Part shown: positions 54,124 through 64,000 of the stretch, piece by piece | Layout of the letters: every line of letters begins with the position of its first letter | Numbering within the stretch: position 1 is the stretch's first letter | NCBI GenBank assembly: GCA_900110395.1 | Contig: FODP01000014.1 | Span: forward strand, 124,001-188,000 | Reading direction: 5' to 3' | Length of the DNA: 64,000 nucleotides | Source: Rhodospirillales bacterium URHD0017 | GTDB taxonomy: Bacteria; Pseudomonadota; Alphaproteobacteria; Reyranellales; Reyranellaceae | The notes under the pieces: model-generated | The model's database searches: none | What the model was told of the DNA's origin: nothing | The model's input: only the letters and a program-made list of their open reading frames with translations | Program-made: the position numbers and the translations under genes

Positions 54124-55384
54124 CCCGATCCGCGCCGTCGAACGCTGGCTGGCGTGGCGCTATCTCGCGACCCGCCAGCGCGAAGGCTTCGTCTCCTTCA
54201 TCGCCATCTTCTCCCTGATCGGCGTGGCGCTGGGCGTGGCGACGTTGATCATCGTGCTGTCGGTGATGGGCGGCTTCCGCCAGCAGCTTCTGGGCCGCAT
54301 CATCGGGCTGAACGGCCATATCGTGATCACTGCCCGCGACGGCGGCATGGCCCAGGCCACGCCCGAGCTGCTGGCCAAGCTGAAGGCATTCCCCGGCGTG
54401 CGCTCCGTCAACCTCACGTTGGAGCGCCAGGCGCTGGTCACTGCCAATAACCAGACCCGCGGCGCCCTGGTGCGCGGCGTGCGGCCGGAGGACCTTCAGG
54501 CCAAGGACATGGTCTCGAAGAACATGGTGCATGGCGACCTCGGCGCCTTCGGCGCGCGCCCCGGCGTCGTCATCGGCGAGCGCCTGCGCCAGGCCCTGAA
54601 CCTCAGGGCGGGCGACAAGATCACCCTGGTGACGCACCGCGTGAACGACAACGGCACGATCGCGCCGCGCTATTCCGACTACGAGGTGCTGGGGAGCTTC
54701 CTGACGCGCCGCTACGAGTTCGACAACGGCCTGGTCTTCGTGCCGCTGCCGATGCTGCAGGACGACCTTGAATACGGCCGCGAGGCGGTGAGCTCGATCG
54801 ATCTCGATATCGCCGACCCGGCGGCGGCGCCGCAGTTCGCCGAGGAGCTGCGCAAGACGCTCGGCCGCGACGATCTCCGGGTGTCGCACTGGCTCGGCCT
54901 CAATGCGCGTTTCGTCGGCGCTCTGCAGGTCGAGCGCGTGATGATGTTCATCATCCTCACCCTGATCGTGGTGGTCGCGGCCATTAACGTGGTGGCGAGC
55001 TTCACCATGCTGGTGCGGGTCAAGCGCGGTAGCATCGCTATCCTGCGCACCATGGGGGCGGCGCCCGGCACCATCGTGCGCGCCTTCTTCCTGTCGGCGG
55101 CCGCGGTCGGCCTGGTCGGCACGGCCGTCGGCACCGGCCTCGGCCTGCTGGTCTGCGCCAACATGCAGGGCATCGCGCACCTGCTGGTGCTGCTGACCAA
55201 TGCCGGCGGGCCGGGCGCAGGCTGGAGCGAGGTCGAATTCATTACGTCGGCACCGGTGCGTGTTCAGCCGGCCGAGGTGCTGTCCATCATTGCCATCGCC
55301 ATCCTGCTGTCGCTGGCAGCGGCAGCCTATCCTGCCTGGCGCAGCACGCGCGTCGAACCCGTCGAAGGGCTGCGTCATGAGTGA
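54116..55384 (+). CDS. Lipoprotein-releasing system permease, LolC/LolE type (second copy)
   Basis: A 422-residue paralog of the preceding permease. The start is GTG 54116, overlapping the previous stop. RYLATRQREGFVSFIAIFSLIGVALGVATLIIVLSVMGGFRQQLLGRI opens it, and TLIVVVAAINVVASFTMLVRVK begins the C-terminal helices. It ends RVEPVEGLRHE. The MacB-like periplasmic domain differs clearly from the first copy, so the two are not a recent duplication. Which one corresponds to E. coli LolC or LolE cannot be told by eye. lolD overlaps its stop. Confidence 0.93.
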   Translation: MSSPIRAVERWLAWRYLATRQREGFVSFIAIFSLIGVALGVATLIIVLSVMGGFRQQLLGRIIGLNGHIVITARDGGMAQATPELLAKLKAFPGVRSVNLTLERQALVTANNQTRGALVRGVRPEDLQAKDMVSKNMVHGDLGAFGARPGVVIGERLRQALNLRAGDKITLVTHRVNDNGTIAPRYSDYEVLGSFLTRRYEFDNGLVFVPLPMLQDDLEYGREAVSSIDLDIADPAAAPQFAEELRKTLGRDDLRVSHWLGLNARFVGALQVERVMMFIILTLIVVVAAINVVASFTMLVRVKRGSIAILRTMGAAPGTIVRAFFLSAAAVGLVGTAVGTGLGLLVCANMQGIAHLLVLLTNAGGPGAGWSEVEFITSAPVRVQPAEVLSIIAIAILLSLAAAAYPAWRSTRVEPVEGLRHE

Positions 55385-56066
55385 TTCGCTGTTCCCCCTG
55401 TCGCTGCGCGACATCAAGCGCACCTTCGTGCAGGGCGACCGGCGCCTGGAAGTGCTGAAGGGCATCACGCTCGACCTGAAGCCGGGCGAGATCGTCGCCC
55501 TGGTCGGCCAGTCGGGCAGCGGCAAGTCGACCCTGCTGCATATCGCCGGACTGCTGGAGCGACCCGACGACGGCGACATCGTGGTCGACGGCAAGTCGGC
55601 GGGGGCGGCGGCCGACCGCGAGCGCACGGTCATGCGCCGCCAGTTCCTGGGCTTCGTCTACCAGTACCACCACCTGCTGCCCGAGTTCTCGGCGATCGAG
55701 AACGTGATGCTGCCGCAGATGCTGAACGGCCGGTCGCGCAGCGAGGCGCGCCGCCGCGCCGCCGAGCTCTTGGCCCTGGTCCAGCTCAAGGAGCGCGCCG
55801 ACCACCGGCCGGGCCGGCTGTCGGGCGGCGAGCAGCAGCGTGTGGCGATCGCCCGCGCCATCGCCAACGCCCCGCGCGTCCTGCTGGCCGACGAGCCGAC
55901 CGGCAACCTCGATTCATCGACGGCCGACGCCGTGTTCCGCCAGCTTCTGGGATTGGTGCGCGAGACCGGCATGGCGGCATTGGTCGCCACGCATAATCCC
56001 GAACTGGCATCGCGCATGGACCGCACGGTGACGCTGAAGGACGGCGTGCTGACCGCTCCGGGTTGA
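55377..56066 (+). CDS. lolD: Lipoprotein-releasing system ATP-binding protein
   Basis: A 229-residue ABC ATPase from ATG 55377, overlapping the previous stop. Walker A is GQSGSGKST at residues 44-52, the signature is RLSGGEQQRVAIARAIANAP, Walker B is VLLADEPTGNLD, and the switch His is in VATHNPEL. FVYQYHHLLPEFSAIENVMLPQML is the LolD/MacB-type Q-loop region. With the two permeases upstream it forms LolCDE. Confidence 0.96.
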   Translation: MSDSLFPLSLRDIKRTFVQGDRRLEVLKGITLDLKPGEIVALVGQSGSGKSTLLHIAGLLERPDDGDIVVDGKSAGAAADRERTVMRRQFLGFVYQYHHLLPEFSAIENVMLPQMLNGRSRSEARRRAAELLALVQLKERADHRPGRLSGGEQQRVAIARAIANAPRVLLADEPTGNLDSSTADAVFRQLLGLVRETGMAALVATHNPELASRMDRTVTLKDGVLTAPG

Positions 56067-56245
56067 GCTCACTGGCCTTCGGTGGCTTGATGGGCGCCAT
56101 CGCGCTGCTGGTTGCCGGAATCGCCGGCGCCATGCTGATCGCCACCACGGGCGACCAGCTCTTGCCCCTGGTGCTCGGCACGCTCGGCCTGTTCGTGCTG
56201 ACCGCCGTTGTGTGCATGGTGGCGGCGTTGCGCCGGCATCGCTGA
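56063..56245 (+). CDS. Small two-helix membrane protein, probable
   Basis: A 60-residue open frame starting at TTG 56063, overlapping the lolD stop by 4 nt. It encodes two hydrophobic helices: residues 6-28 (FGGLMGAIALLVAGIAGAMLIA) and 32-55 (LLPLVLGTLGLFVLTAVVCMVAAL). They are followed by RRHR. The overlap with lolD and clean helix pattern support a real gene; the TTG start and lack of a known family argue for caution. Confidence 0.5.
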   Translation: MSSLAFGGLMGAIALLVAGIAGAMLIATTGDQLLPLVLGTLGLFVLTAVVCMVAALRRHR

Positions 56246-56672
56246 ACGATCGAGGCAGATGCCGTGCTGGTCGAAGAGCGGCCTCTGGTGCCGCTGGCCC
56301 GCCGCTGGCGGGTGCGCCGCGTGCCCTTCACGGGGATCGCCCCGCCTTGAGCAGCGTTCAGAATGCAACGGATGACCTGTTGACCATGACCACGCGCGAT
56401 GGGGAACGGTTCGCGCTACCGCCAGGCTTGGCGCCGGGTGAGGGGCTGGTCCGCCGGCCCGATCAGGAAGGGCTTGCTGCTTTCGCCGGCCAGCTGCAGA
56501 CGGCAATGACAGCAGCCGCCCGCGGTTGGCGTGGGCTGGATACTGCGCCGGTCCTGGCAACGTCGGCGCTCCGTGCTGCAGGCGGTACGCCAGAATCCTT
56601 CCTGAAACACGGGCGGCCTCCGGAGAGAAATCTCGCCTCGTTTTCCACAAGATGAGCGCGCAATAGTGGCCC
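56246..56672. other. Stretch before dnaE without a confident gene
   Basis: About 430 nt. A frame from ATG 56386 to TGA 56655 would give 89 residues (MTTRDGERFALPPGLAPGEG), with no recognisable domain. A short run near 56246-56350 reads like the end of a protein (VEERPLVPLARRWRVRRV) but has no convincing start. No tRNA, repeat or terminator is visible. It may be a gene remnant. Confidence 0.4.
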
Positions 56673-60115
<3,443 letters not shown>

Positions 60116-60119
<4 letters not shown>

Positions 60120-61129
60120 GCCGCCAACCCGGCCTGTTCGAGCAATCCGCACCACCGCCCCGGCGGCGCGCCTCGGCGGGCGAGGTCAAGCCGGCCTGGG
60201 ATTCGCCTTTGCTCGGAGCGCCTGCGCTTCCGACCGACATCAGGCTCGGCACCTCGTCGTGGTTCTTTCCCGGCTGGCGCGGTCTCGTCTATGACGGCGT
60301 CCATCCGCAGGTCGCGCTGAGCAAGAAGGGGCTAGAGGCTTACGCCCAGATCCCGTTGCTGCGCACCGTGAGTCTCGACCGTACGTTCTACGCGCCGATC
60401 ACCACGGTGCAGTACCAGAACTACGCGCGGCAGGTGCCCGACCATTTCAGCTTCGTGGTGAAGGCGCCGGCACTGGTGTGCGATGCCGTTGTGCGCGACG
60501 AGGACGGGCGAGGGAAGGTGCCGAACCCGCACTTCCTCGATGCCGCCATCGCCGCGCGCGAGTTCGTCGTGCCCTGCCTCGAGGGGCTGGGTGACAAGGC
60601 CGGCCCCCTGGTTTTCCAGGTTTCACCGCTACCGCGCAGCCTGGTCGAGGAGTCGGCCACCCTGATCGAGCGCCTGGCGGCGTTTTTTGCTGCCCTGCCG
60701 CAAGAGTTGGGCAAGCACCGGCCGCTCTATGCGCTGGAGCTGCGCAATGCCGAGCTGCTGACGCCGCGCCTGATGAAGATGCTGGCGTCGGCCGGCGTCC
60801 GCTACTGCGTCGGCCTGCATGACCGCATGCCCGAGGTCGAGCGCCAGGAGGTCGCGCTGCGGGCGCTCGACGGCGACACGCCCGGACCGCTGGTGGTCCG
60901 CTGGAATCTCCATCGCGGTTTCCTCTACCAGGCCGCCAAGCAGCGCTACGAGCCGTTCGACCGGCTGGTCGACGAGGACCTGGAGACCCGGCTGGTGCTC
61001 GCCCGCATGATCGCTGCCGCCTTCAAGGGCAAGCGCAAGGTCTGGATCACGGCCAACAACAAGGCCGAGGGCAGCGCACCACTTTCGCTGCTCAAACTGG
61101 CCGAGGAAATAGCCAAGCTGATTGCTTAG
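60116..61129 (+). CDS. DUF72-family protein
   Basis: A 337-residue protein from TTG 60116, which overlaps the dnaE stop and has GGAGGAG 5 nt upstream. IRLGTSSWFFPGWRGLVY, YAQIPLLRTVSLDRTFYAP, FSFVVKAPALVCD and FQVSPLPRSLVEE follow the TIM-barrel-like DUF72 (YecE-type) pattern. The function is unknown; Thr/Tyr and Trp residues of the family are present. Translational coupling to dnaE is likely from the overlap. Confidence 0.88.
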
Positions 61130-61182
61130 GCCTGCCCGTAGAATTGCCGCTGCAAACAATCAGGGAAGAGGGGGGATTGCTC

Positions 61183-62172
61183 ATGCAGGCCACGAAACGG
61201 TCCCGGCGTGCCGTAGTCGCAGCAACGATGGCGGCCATCGCCGCGGGGGCGATGCAGGTGCCGGCAGTCGCACAGGACTTTCCGACCAAGCCGATCACGA
61301 TCGTCGTTCCGTTCGGTCCTGGCACGGCCAACGACATCATCGCCCGTCAGCTTGCGCAGGACATGACCGGTACGCTGGGCCAGAGCGTCATCGTCGACAA
61401 TCGCGCCGGCGCCACGGGCAACATTGCCACCGACTTCGTCGCGAAATCGCGACCCGACGGCTACACGTTGCTGATTGCTTCCACGAGCCTCCTTCTGAAC
61501 CAGGTCACCGGAAACGGGATTGCTGACCTGACGAAGGATTTCGCACCCGTCGCCTTCAGCGGCAGCACGGTCTATTCGACATTCGTGCCCAACGAGCTCC
61601 CGGCGAAGACCGTGGCCGAACTGGTCGCGCTCGCCCGCCAGCAGCCCGGCAAGCTCAACTACGCAGGCTATGTCGGCGGCCTGCCGCAGTTCCTGGGCGA
61701 GATGTTGAACCGTGCGGCCAAGATCAACACGGTGATGGTGCCCTACAAGAGCACGACCGACGCCCTGGTCGACCTGATGGCCAATCGCATCCAGATCTGG
61801 TTCACGCCGATCGCGTCGGGTGTTCCGGTCCAGAGCGCCAAGCAGGCCCGCATGATCGCCGTCACCGGCGAGACCCGATCGCGCGTGCTGCCCGACATCC
61901 CGACGTTCAAGGAGGCCGGCTTCCCCGATCTGACGGTCGACGTCGCCTACTTCCTGCTGGCGGCGAAGGGCACGCCCGAAGCGGTCGTCGACAAGCTCTC
62001 CAGCGCGATTACCAAGGCGCTGGAAAACCCAAAGATCAAGGAAGCTCTCCTTGCCCAGGGCATCGAGGAGAAGCGCGGTGGGCCGCCCGAGGTCGGCCCC
62101 TATCTCGCCAGCGAGGTTCGCCGTTGGGCGGACATCGTCAAGCTCTCGGCACCGTCCAAGGCCGAAAAATAG
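61183..62172 (+). CDS. Tripartite tricarboxylate (Bug/TctC) substrate-binding protein
   Basis: A 329-residue exported receptor. ATG 61183 (MQATKRSRRAVVAATMAAIA) lies after GAAGAGGGGGG; the signal peptide probably ends after VPAVA. QDFPTKPITIVVPFGPGTANDIIARQLA is the conserved first lobe; VIVDNRAGATGNIATDFVAKSRPDGYTLL and VPYKSTTDALVDLMANRIQIWF complete the carboxylate-binding family pattern. No TctA/TctB membrane genes are nearby, which is usual for orphan Bug receptors. It is the intact counterpart of the frameshifted one at 9836, although not its duplicate. Confidence 0.92.
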   Translation: MQATKRSRRAVVAATMAAIAAGAMQVPAVAQDFPTKPITIVVPFGPGTANDIIARQLAQDMTGTLGQSVIVDNRAGATGNIATDFVAKSRPDGYTLLIASTSLLLNQVTGNGIADLTKDFAPVAFSGSTVYSTFVPNELPAKTVAELVALARQQPGKLNYAGYVGGLPQFLGEMLNRAAKINTVMVPYKSTTDALVDLMANRIQIWFTPIASGVPVQSAKQARMIAVTGETRSRVLPDIPTFKEAGFPDLTVDVAYFLLAAKGTPEAVVDKLSSAITKALENPKIKEALLAQGIEEKRGGPPEVGPYLASEVRRWADIVKLSAPSKAEK

Positions 62173-62199
62173 GCGCTAACTTATTGATATCATTGGTGC

Positions 62200-62228
62200 T
62201 TGCATTGCCGGGCGTAAGCCTCTAGAAC
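62200..62228 (+). promoter_or_regulatory. Candidate promoter and leader of rpsB
   Basis: TTGCATT (62200-62206), 14 nt, then TCTAGAAC (62221-62228) fit TTGACGS-N10-14-GCTANAWC well in the -10. A leader of about 120 nt follows, containing a 7-bp hairpin GCCCTCC (62290-62296) with GGAGGGC (62311-62317), a possible site for S2 feedback control. Confidence 0.55.
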
Positions 62229-62355
62229 CACGCCCACTTCGCACGCGGGTTTGCGGTCGACGGGGAGACATCCCGCCGCTCGCTCCGGTGCCCTCCAAAG
62301 CCTCGGCCTAGGAGGGCGACGCCCGCGGAGGCCCAACCGGAAAAGGAGAAACGGC

Positions 62356-63150
62356 ATGGCTATGCCGACATTTACGATGCGTCAGTTGCTGGAAGCGGGT
62401 GTCCATTTCGGTCACCACACCCGGCGTTGGAACCCCAAGATGAAGCCGTACCTGTTCGGGGTGCGCAACGGGGTCCATATCATCGATCTCACCAAGACCG
62501 TGCCGCTGCTCGAGCAGGCGCTGCTGCAGGTGCGCCAGGTCGTGTCCAACGGCGGCCGCGTGCTGTTCGTCGGCACCAAGGCCGCGGCGGCCGAGCGCAT
62601 CGCTGAAGCCGCCAAGCGCTGCGGTCAGTATTACGTCAATCACCGCTGGCTGGGCGGCATGATCACCAACTGGCAGACCATCTCTGCCTCGATCAAGCGC
62701 CTGCGCGAGCTCGATGACCGCCTGAAGGGCGACGTCGTCGGCCTGACCAAGAAGGAGCAGCTCGACCTGACGCGCGAGCGCGACAAGCTCGAGCGGTCGC
62801 TGGGCGGCATCAAGGAGATGGGCGGCACGCCGGACATGCTGTTCATCATCGACACCAACAAGGAGTCGATCGCCGTTCTTGAAGCCCGCAAGCGCGGCAT
62901 TCCGATCGTGGCGGTGCTCGACAGCAACTCCGATCCCGACGGCATCGACTATCCGATCCCGGGCAACGACGATGCCATCCGCGCGGTCTCGCTCTACTGC
63001 GAGCTGCTGTCGGGTGCGGTGCTCGACGGCATCCGCGCCGAGATCGCGGCCTCCGGCGGTGACGTTGGCGAGCTGAGCGAGCCGCCGGCCGATGAGGTTC
63101 CCGCCTCCGATACGGACGGCGCGGGCGCCGAGGCCTCGCCGGCCGAATAA
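62356..63150 (+). CDS. rpsB: 30S ribosomal protein S2
   Basis: A 264-residue ribosomal protein. ATG 62356 has AAAAGGAG 7 nt upstream; the frame upstream is not coding. MPTFTMRQLLEAGVHFGHHTRRWNPKMKPYLFG and RVLFVGTKAAAAERIAEAAKRCGQYYVNHRWLGGMITNW are S2 signatures. PIVAVLDSNSDPDGIDYPIPGNDDAIRAV is the second. The C-terminal tail is acidic and Ala-rich (SEPPADEVPASDTDGAGAEASPAE). tsf follows after a structured repeat. Confidence 0.98.
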   Translation: MAMPTFTMRQLLEAGVHFGHHTRRWNPKMKPYLFGVRNGVHIIDLTKTVPLLEQALLQVRQVVSNGGRVLFVGTKAAAAERIAEAAKRCGQYYVNHRWLGGMITNWQTISASIKRLRELDDRLKGDVVGLTKKEQLDLTRERDKLERSLGGIKEMGGTPDMLFIIDTNKESIAVLEARKRGIPIVAVLDSNSDPDGIDYPIPGNDDAIRAVSLYCELLSGAVLDGIRAEIAASGGDVGELSEPPADEVPASDTDGAGAEASPAE

Positions 63151-63161
63151 AACAGTTCCTT

Positions 63162-63297
63162 CCCAGCGCGGAGTCCGCGCTGGGGAGGTGCCCGCGCAGC
63201 GGGCGGAGGGGTCATGAGCATCGGCACTGGTGCCCATGACCCCTCCGTCGCCGTATGACGGCGACACCTCCCTTTCGCGGCCTCCGCGAAGGGGAGG
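63162..63297. repeat. Structured intergenic repeat, copy B (cloverleaf-type palindrome)
   Basis: Same architecture as copy A at 51281-51409. A left hairpin of 10 bp (63162-63171, 63175-63184) precedes a closing stem GGGAGGTG (63183-63190) with CACCTCCC (63265-63272). Inside are CCCGC/GCGGG (63191-63195, 63199-63203), a 13-bp central stem (63204-63216 with 63235-63247) and TCGCCGT/ACGGCGA (63248-63254, 63258-63264). A right hairpin of 14 bp (63267-63280 with 63284-63297) follows. Arms one and three differ in sequence from copy A but keep pairing. Confidence 0.85.
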
Positions 63298-63305
63298 AGT
63301 TTTTT
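63267..63305 (+). terminator. Possible terminator between rpsB and tsf
   Basis: The right hairpin of repeat copy B (14 bp with one G-T pair, loop CCT) is followed by AGTTTTTT ending at 63305. This is a good intrinsic-terminator shape, here between two genes usually co-expressed. It may attenuate transcription, not end it. Confidence 0.5.
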
Positions 63306-63341
63306 CTGAGCAGCGCATGCGCGTACTAACGGAGCACGACA

Positions 63342-64000
63342 ATGGCTGAGATCACGGCCTCCCTGGTCAAGGAACTGCGCGAGAAGACCGGCGCGGGCAT
63401 GATGGATTGCAAGAAGGCGCTGGGCGAGGTCGCGGGCGATCTCGAGAAGGCGGTCGACTGGCTGCGCACCAAGGGCCTGTCGGCGGCTGCCAAGAAGGCC
63501 GGCCGCGTCGCGGCCGAAGGCTTGGTCGGCGTGGTCGCCAACGGCACCCGCGGCGCCGTCATTGAGGTCAACGCCGAGACCGACTTCGTCGGCCGCAACG
63601 ACATCTTCCAGAAGTTCGTCGGCGACGCCGCGAAGATCGCGCTCGACAATGGCGGCGACCTGGCCAAGGTCGCGGCGGCGCCCTATCCGGGCACTGGCCG
63701 CGACGTGCAGGGCGAGCTCACGCACCTGATCTCCACCATCGGCGAGAACATGTCGCTGCGCCGCGCCGGCATGCTGTCGGTCTCCGACGGCGTCATCGCC
63801 AGCTACATGCACAACAAGGTGGCGTCCGATCTCGGCAAGATTGGCGTTCTGGTGGCGCTCGAATCGACCGGCGACAAGGCCAAGCTCGAGGCGCTCGCCA
63901 AGCAGCTTGCCATGCATGTGGCGTCGGCCAACCCGAAGTCGCTGACCATCGACGCCCTCGACAAGGCCGAGGTCGAGCGCGAGCGTGGTGTGCTGACCGA
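63342..64000 (+). CDS. tsf: Elongation factor Ts (3' end outside window)
   Basis: The first 219 residues of the nucleotide exchange factor for EF-Tu. ATG 63342 gives MAEITASLVKELREKTGAGMMDCKKAL, the family start. INAETDFVGRND-type sequence (VIEVNAETDFVGRNDIFQKF) is the second signature, within the core domain that contacts EF-Tu. The gene continues past base 64000. rpsB lies upstream, as in nearly all bacteria, separated by 191 nt with the structured repeat. Confidence 0.97.
   Translation, partial: MAEITASLVKELREKTGAGMMDCKKALGEVAGDLEKAVDWLRTKGLSAAAKKAGRVAAEGLVGVVANGTRGAVIEVNAETDFVGRNDIFQKFVGDAAKIALDNGGDLAKVAAAPYPGTGRDVQGELTHLISTIGENMSLRRAGMLSVSDGVIASYMHNKVASDLGKIGVLVALESTGDKAKLEALAKQLAMHVASANPKSLTIDALDKAEVERERGVLT

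Noticed and set aside
56386..56655. 89-codon frame MTTRDGERFALPPG before dnaE
   Set aside because: No recognisable family, weak start and ambiguous codon use; recorded only inside the gene-free stretch.

Overview
The window is GC-rich and reads as the chromosome of an alphaproteobacterium. The evidence is the gene order: glnB-glnA, tig-clpP-clpX-lon-hup, and a full nuoA-N operon running into birA-coaX-rnj-mce-DUF1467-proS-lolC/E-lolD-dnaE, together with the short prolyl-tRNA synthetase and a 14-gene complex I with separate nuoC and nuoD. Bug/TctC-type substrate-binding proteins, a CaiB-family CoA-transferase and a tartrate dehydrogenase-like enzyme suggest an organic-acid-using soil or water organism of the Rhodospirillales/Reyranella/Bradyrhizobium kind. 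The genus is inference only.

Layout. 1-6000: 3' end of an alcohol dehydrogenase, a small DUF6559-like gene, and an RND efflux pump (permease plus adaptor) divergent from its TetR-type regulator across an operator-rich gap. 6000-16400: accessory metabolism, with a decayed methyltransferase, an amidohydrolase/monooxygenase pair, a tartrate dehydrogenase-like gene, a frameshifted Bug receptor, a PhoD-like phosphatase, a TauD-like dioxygenase, a CaiB/MaoC-like pair and an NTF2-like protein. 16400-24200: the PII/glutamine synthetase operon with a clear sigma-54 promoter, an aminotransferase, four tandem paralogous TetR-type regulators, tRNA-His and nnr. 24200-31400: tRNA-Leu, then trigger factor, ClpP, ClpX, Lon and HU, with heat-shock-type promoter candidates before clpP and lon, then tRNA-Val and a broken GIY-YIG gene. 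31400-49650: tRNA-Asp and the nuo operon, which reads without a real gap into birA, coaX, rnj, mce and DUF1467. 49650-51500: a purine-permease gene on the opposite strand and a structured repeat. 51500-64000: proS, the Lol lipoprotein-export genes, dnaE, a DUF72 gene, an intact Bug receptor, rpsB, a second copy of the structured repeat, and the start of tsf.

The genes fall into a conserved core (respiration, proteostasis, translation, lipoprotein export, replication, nitrogen control) and an accessory left third that carries the regulators, pumps and broken genes. I found no prophage, CRISPR array, transposase or toxin-antitoxin system.

The most interesting non-genic signal is a roughly 130-nt palindromic element present twice (51281-51409 and 63162-63297). 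It folds on paper as a three-armed cloverleaf whose arms differ between the copies yet keep pairing. Next are the tetR array with shared upstream motifs, and an orphan promoter with an abutting palindrome near 10960-11002. Three single-base contractions in G or C runs disable two genes and may be real decay or read errors.
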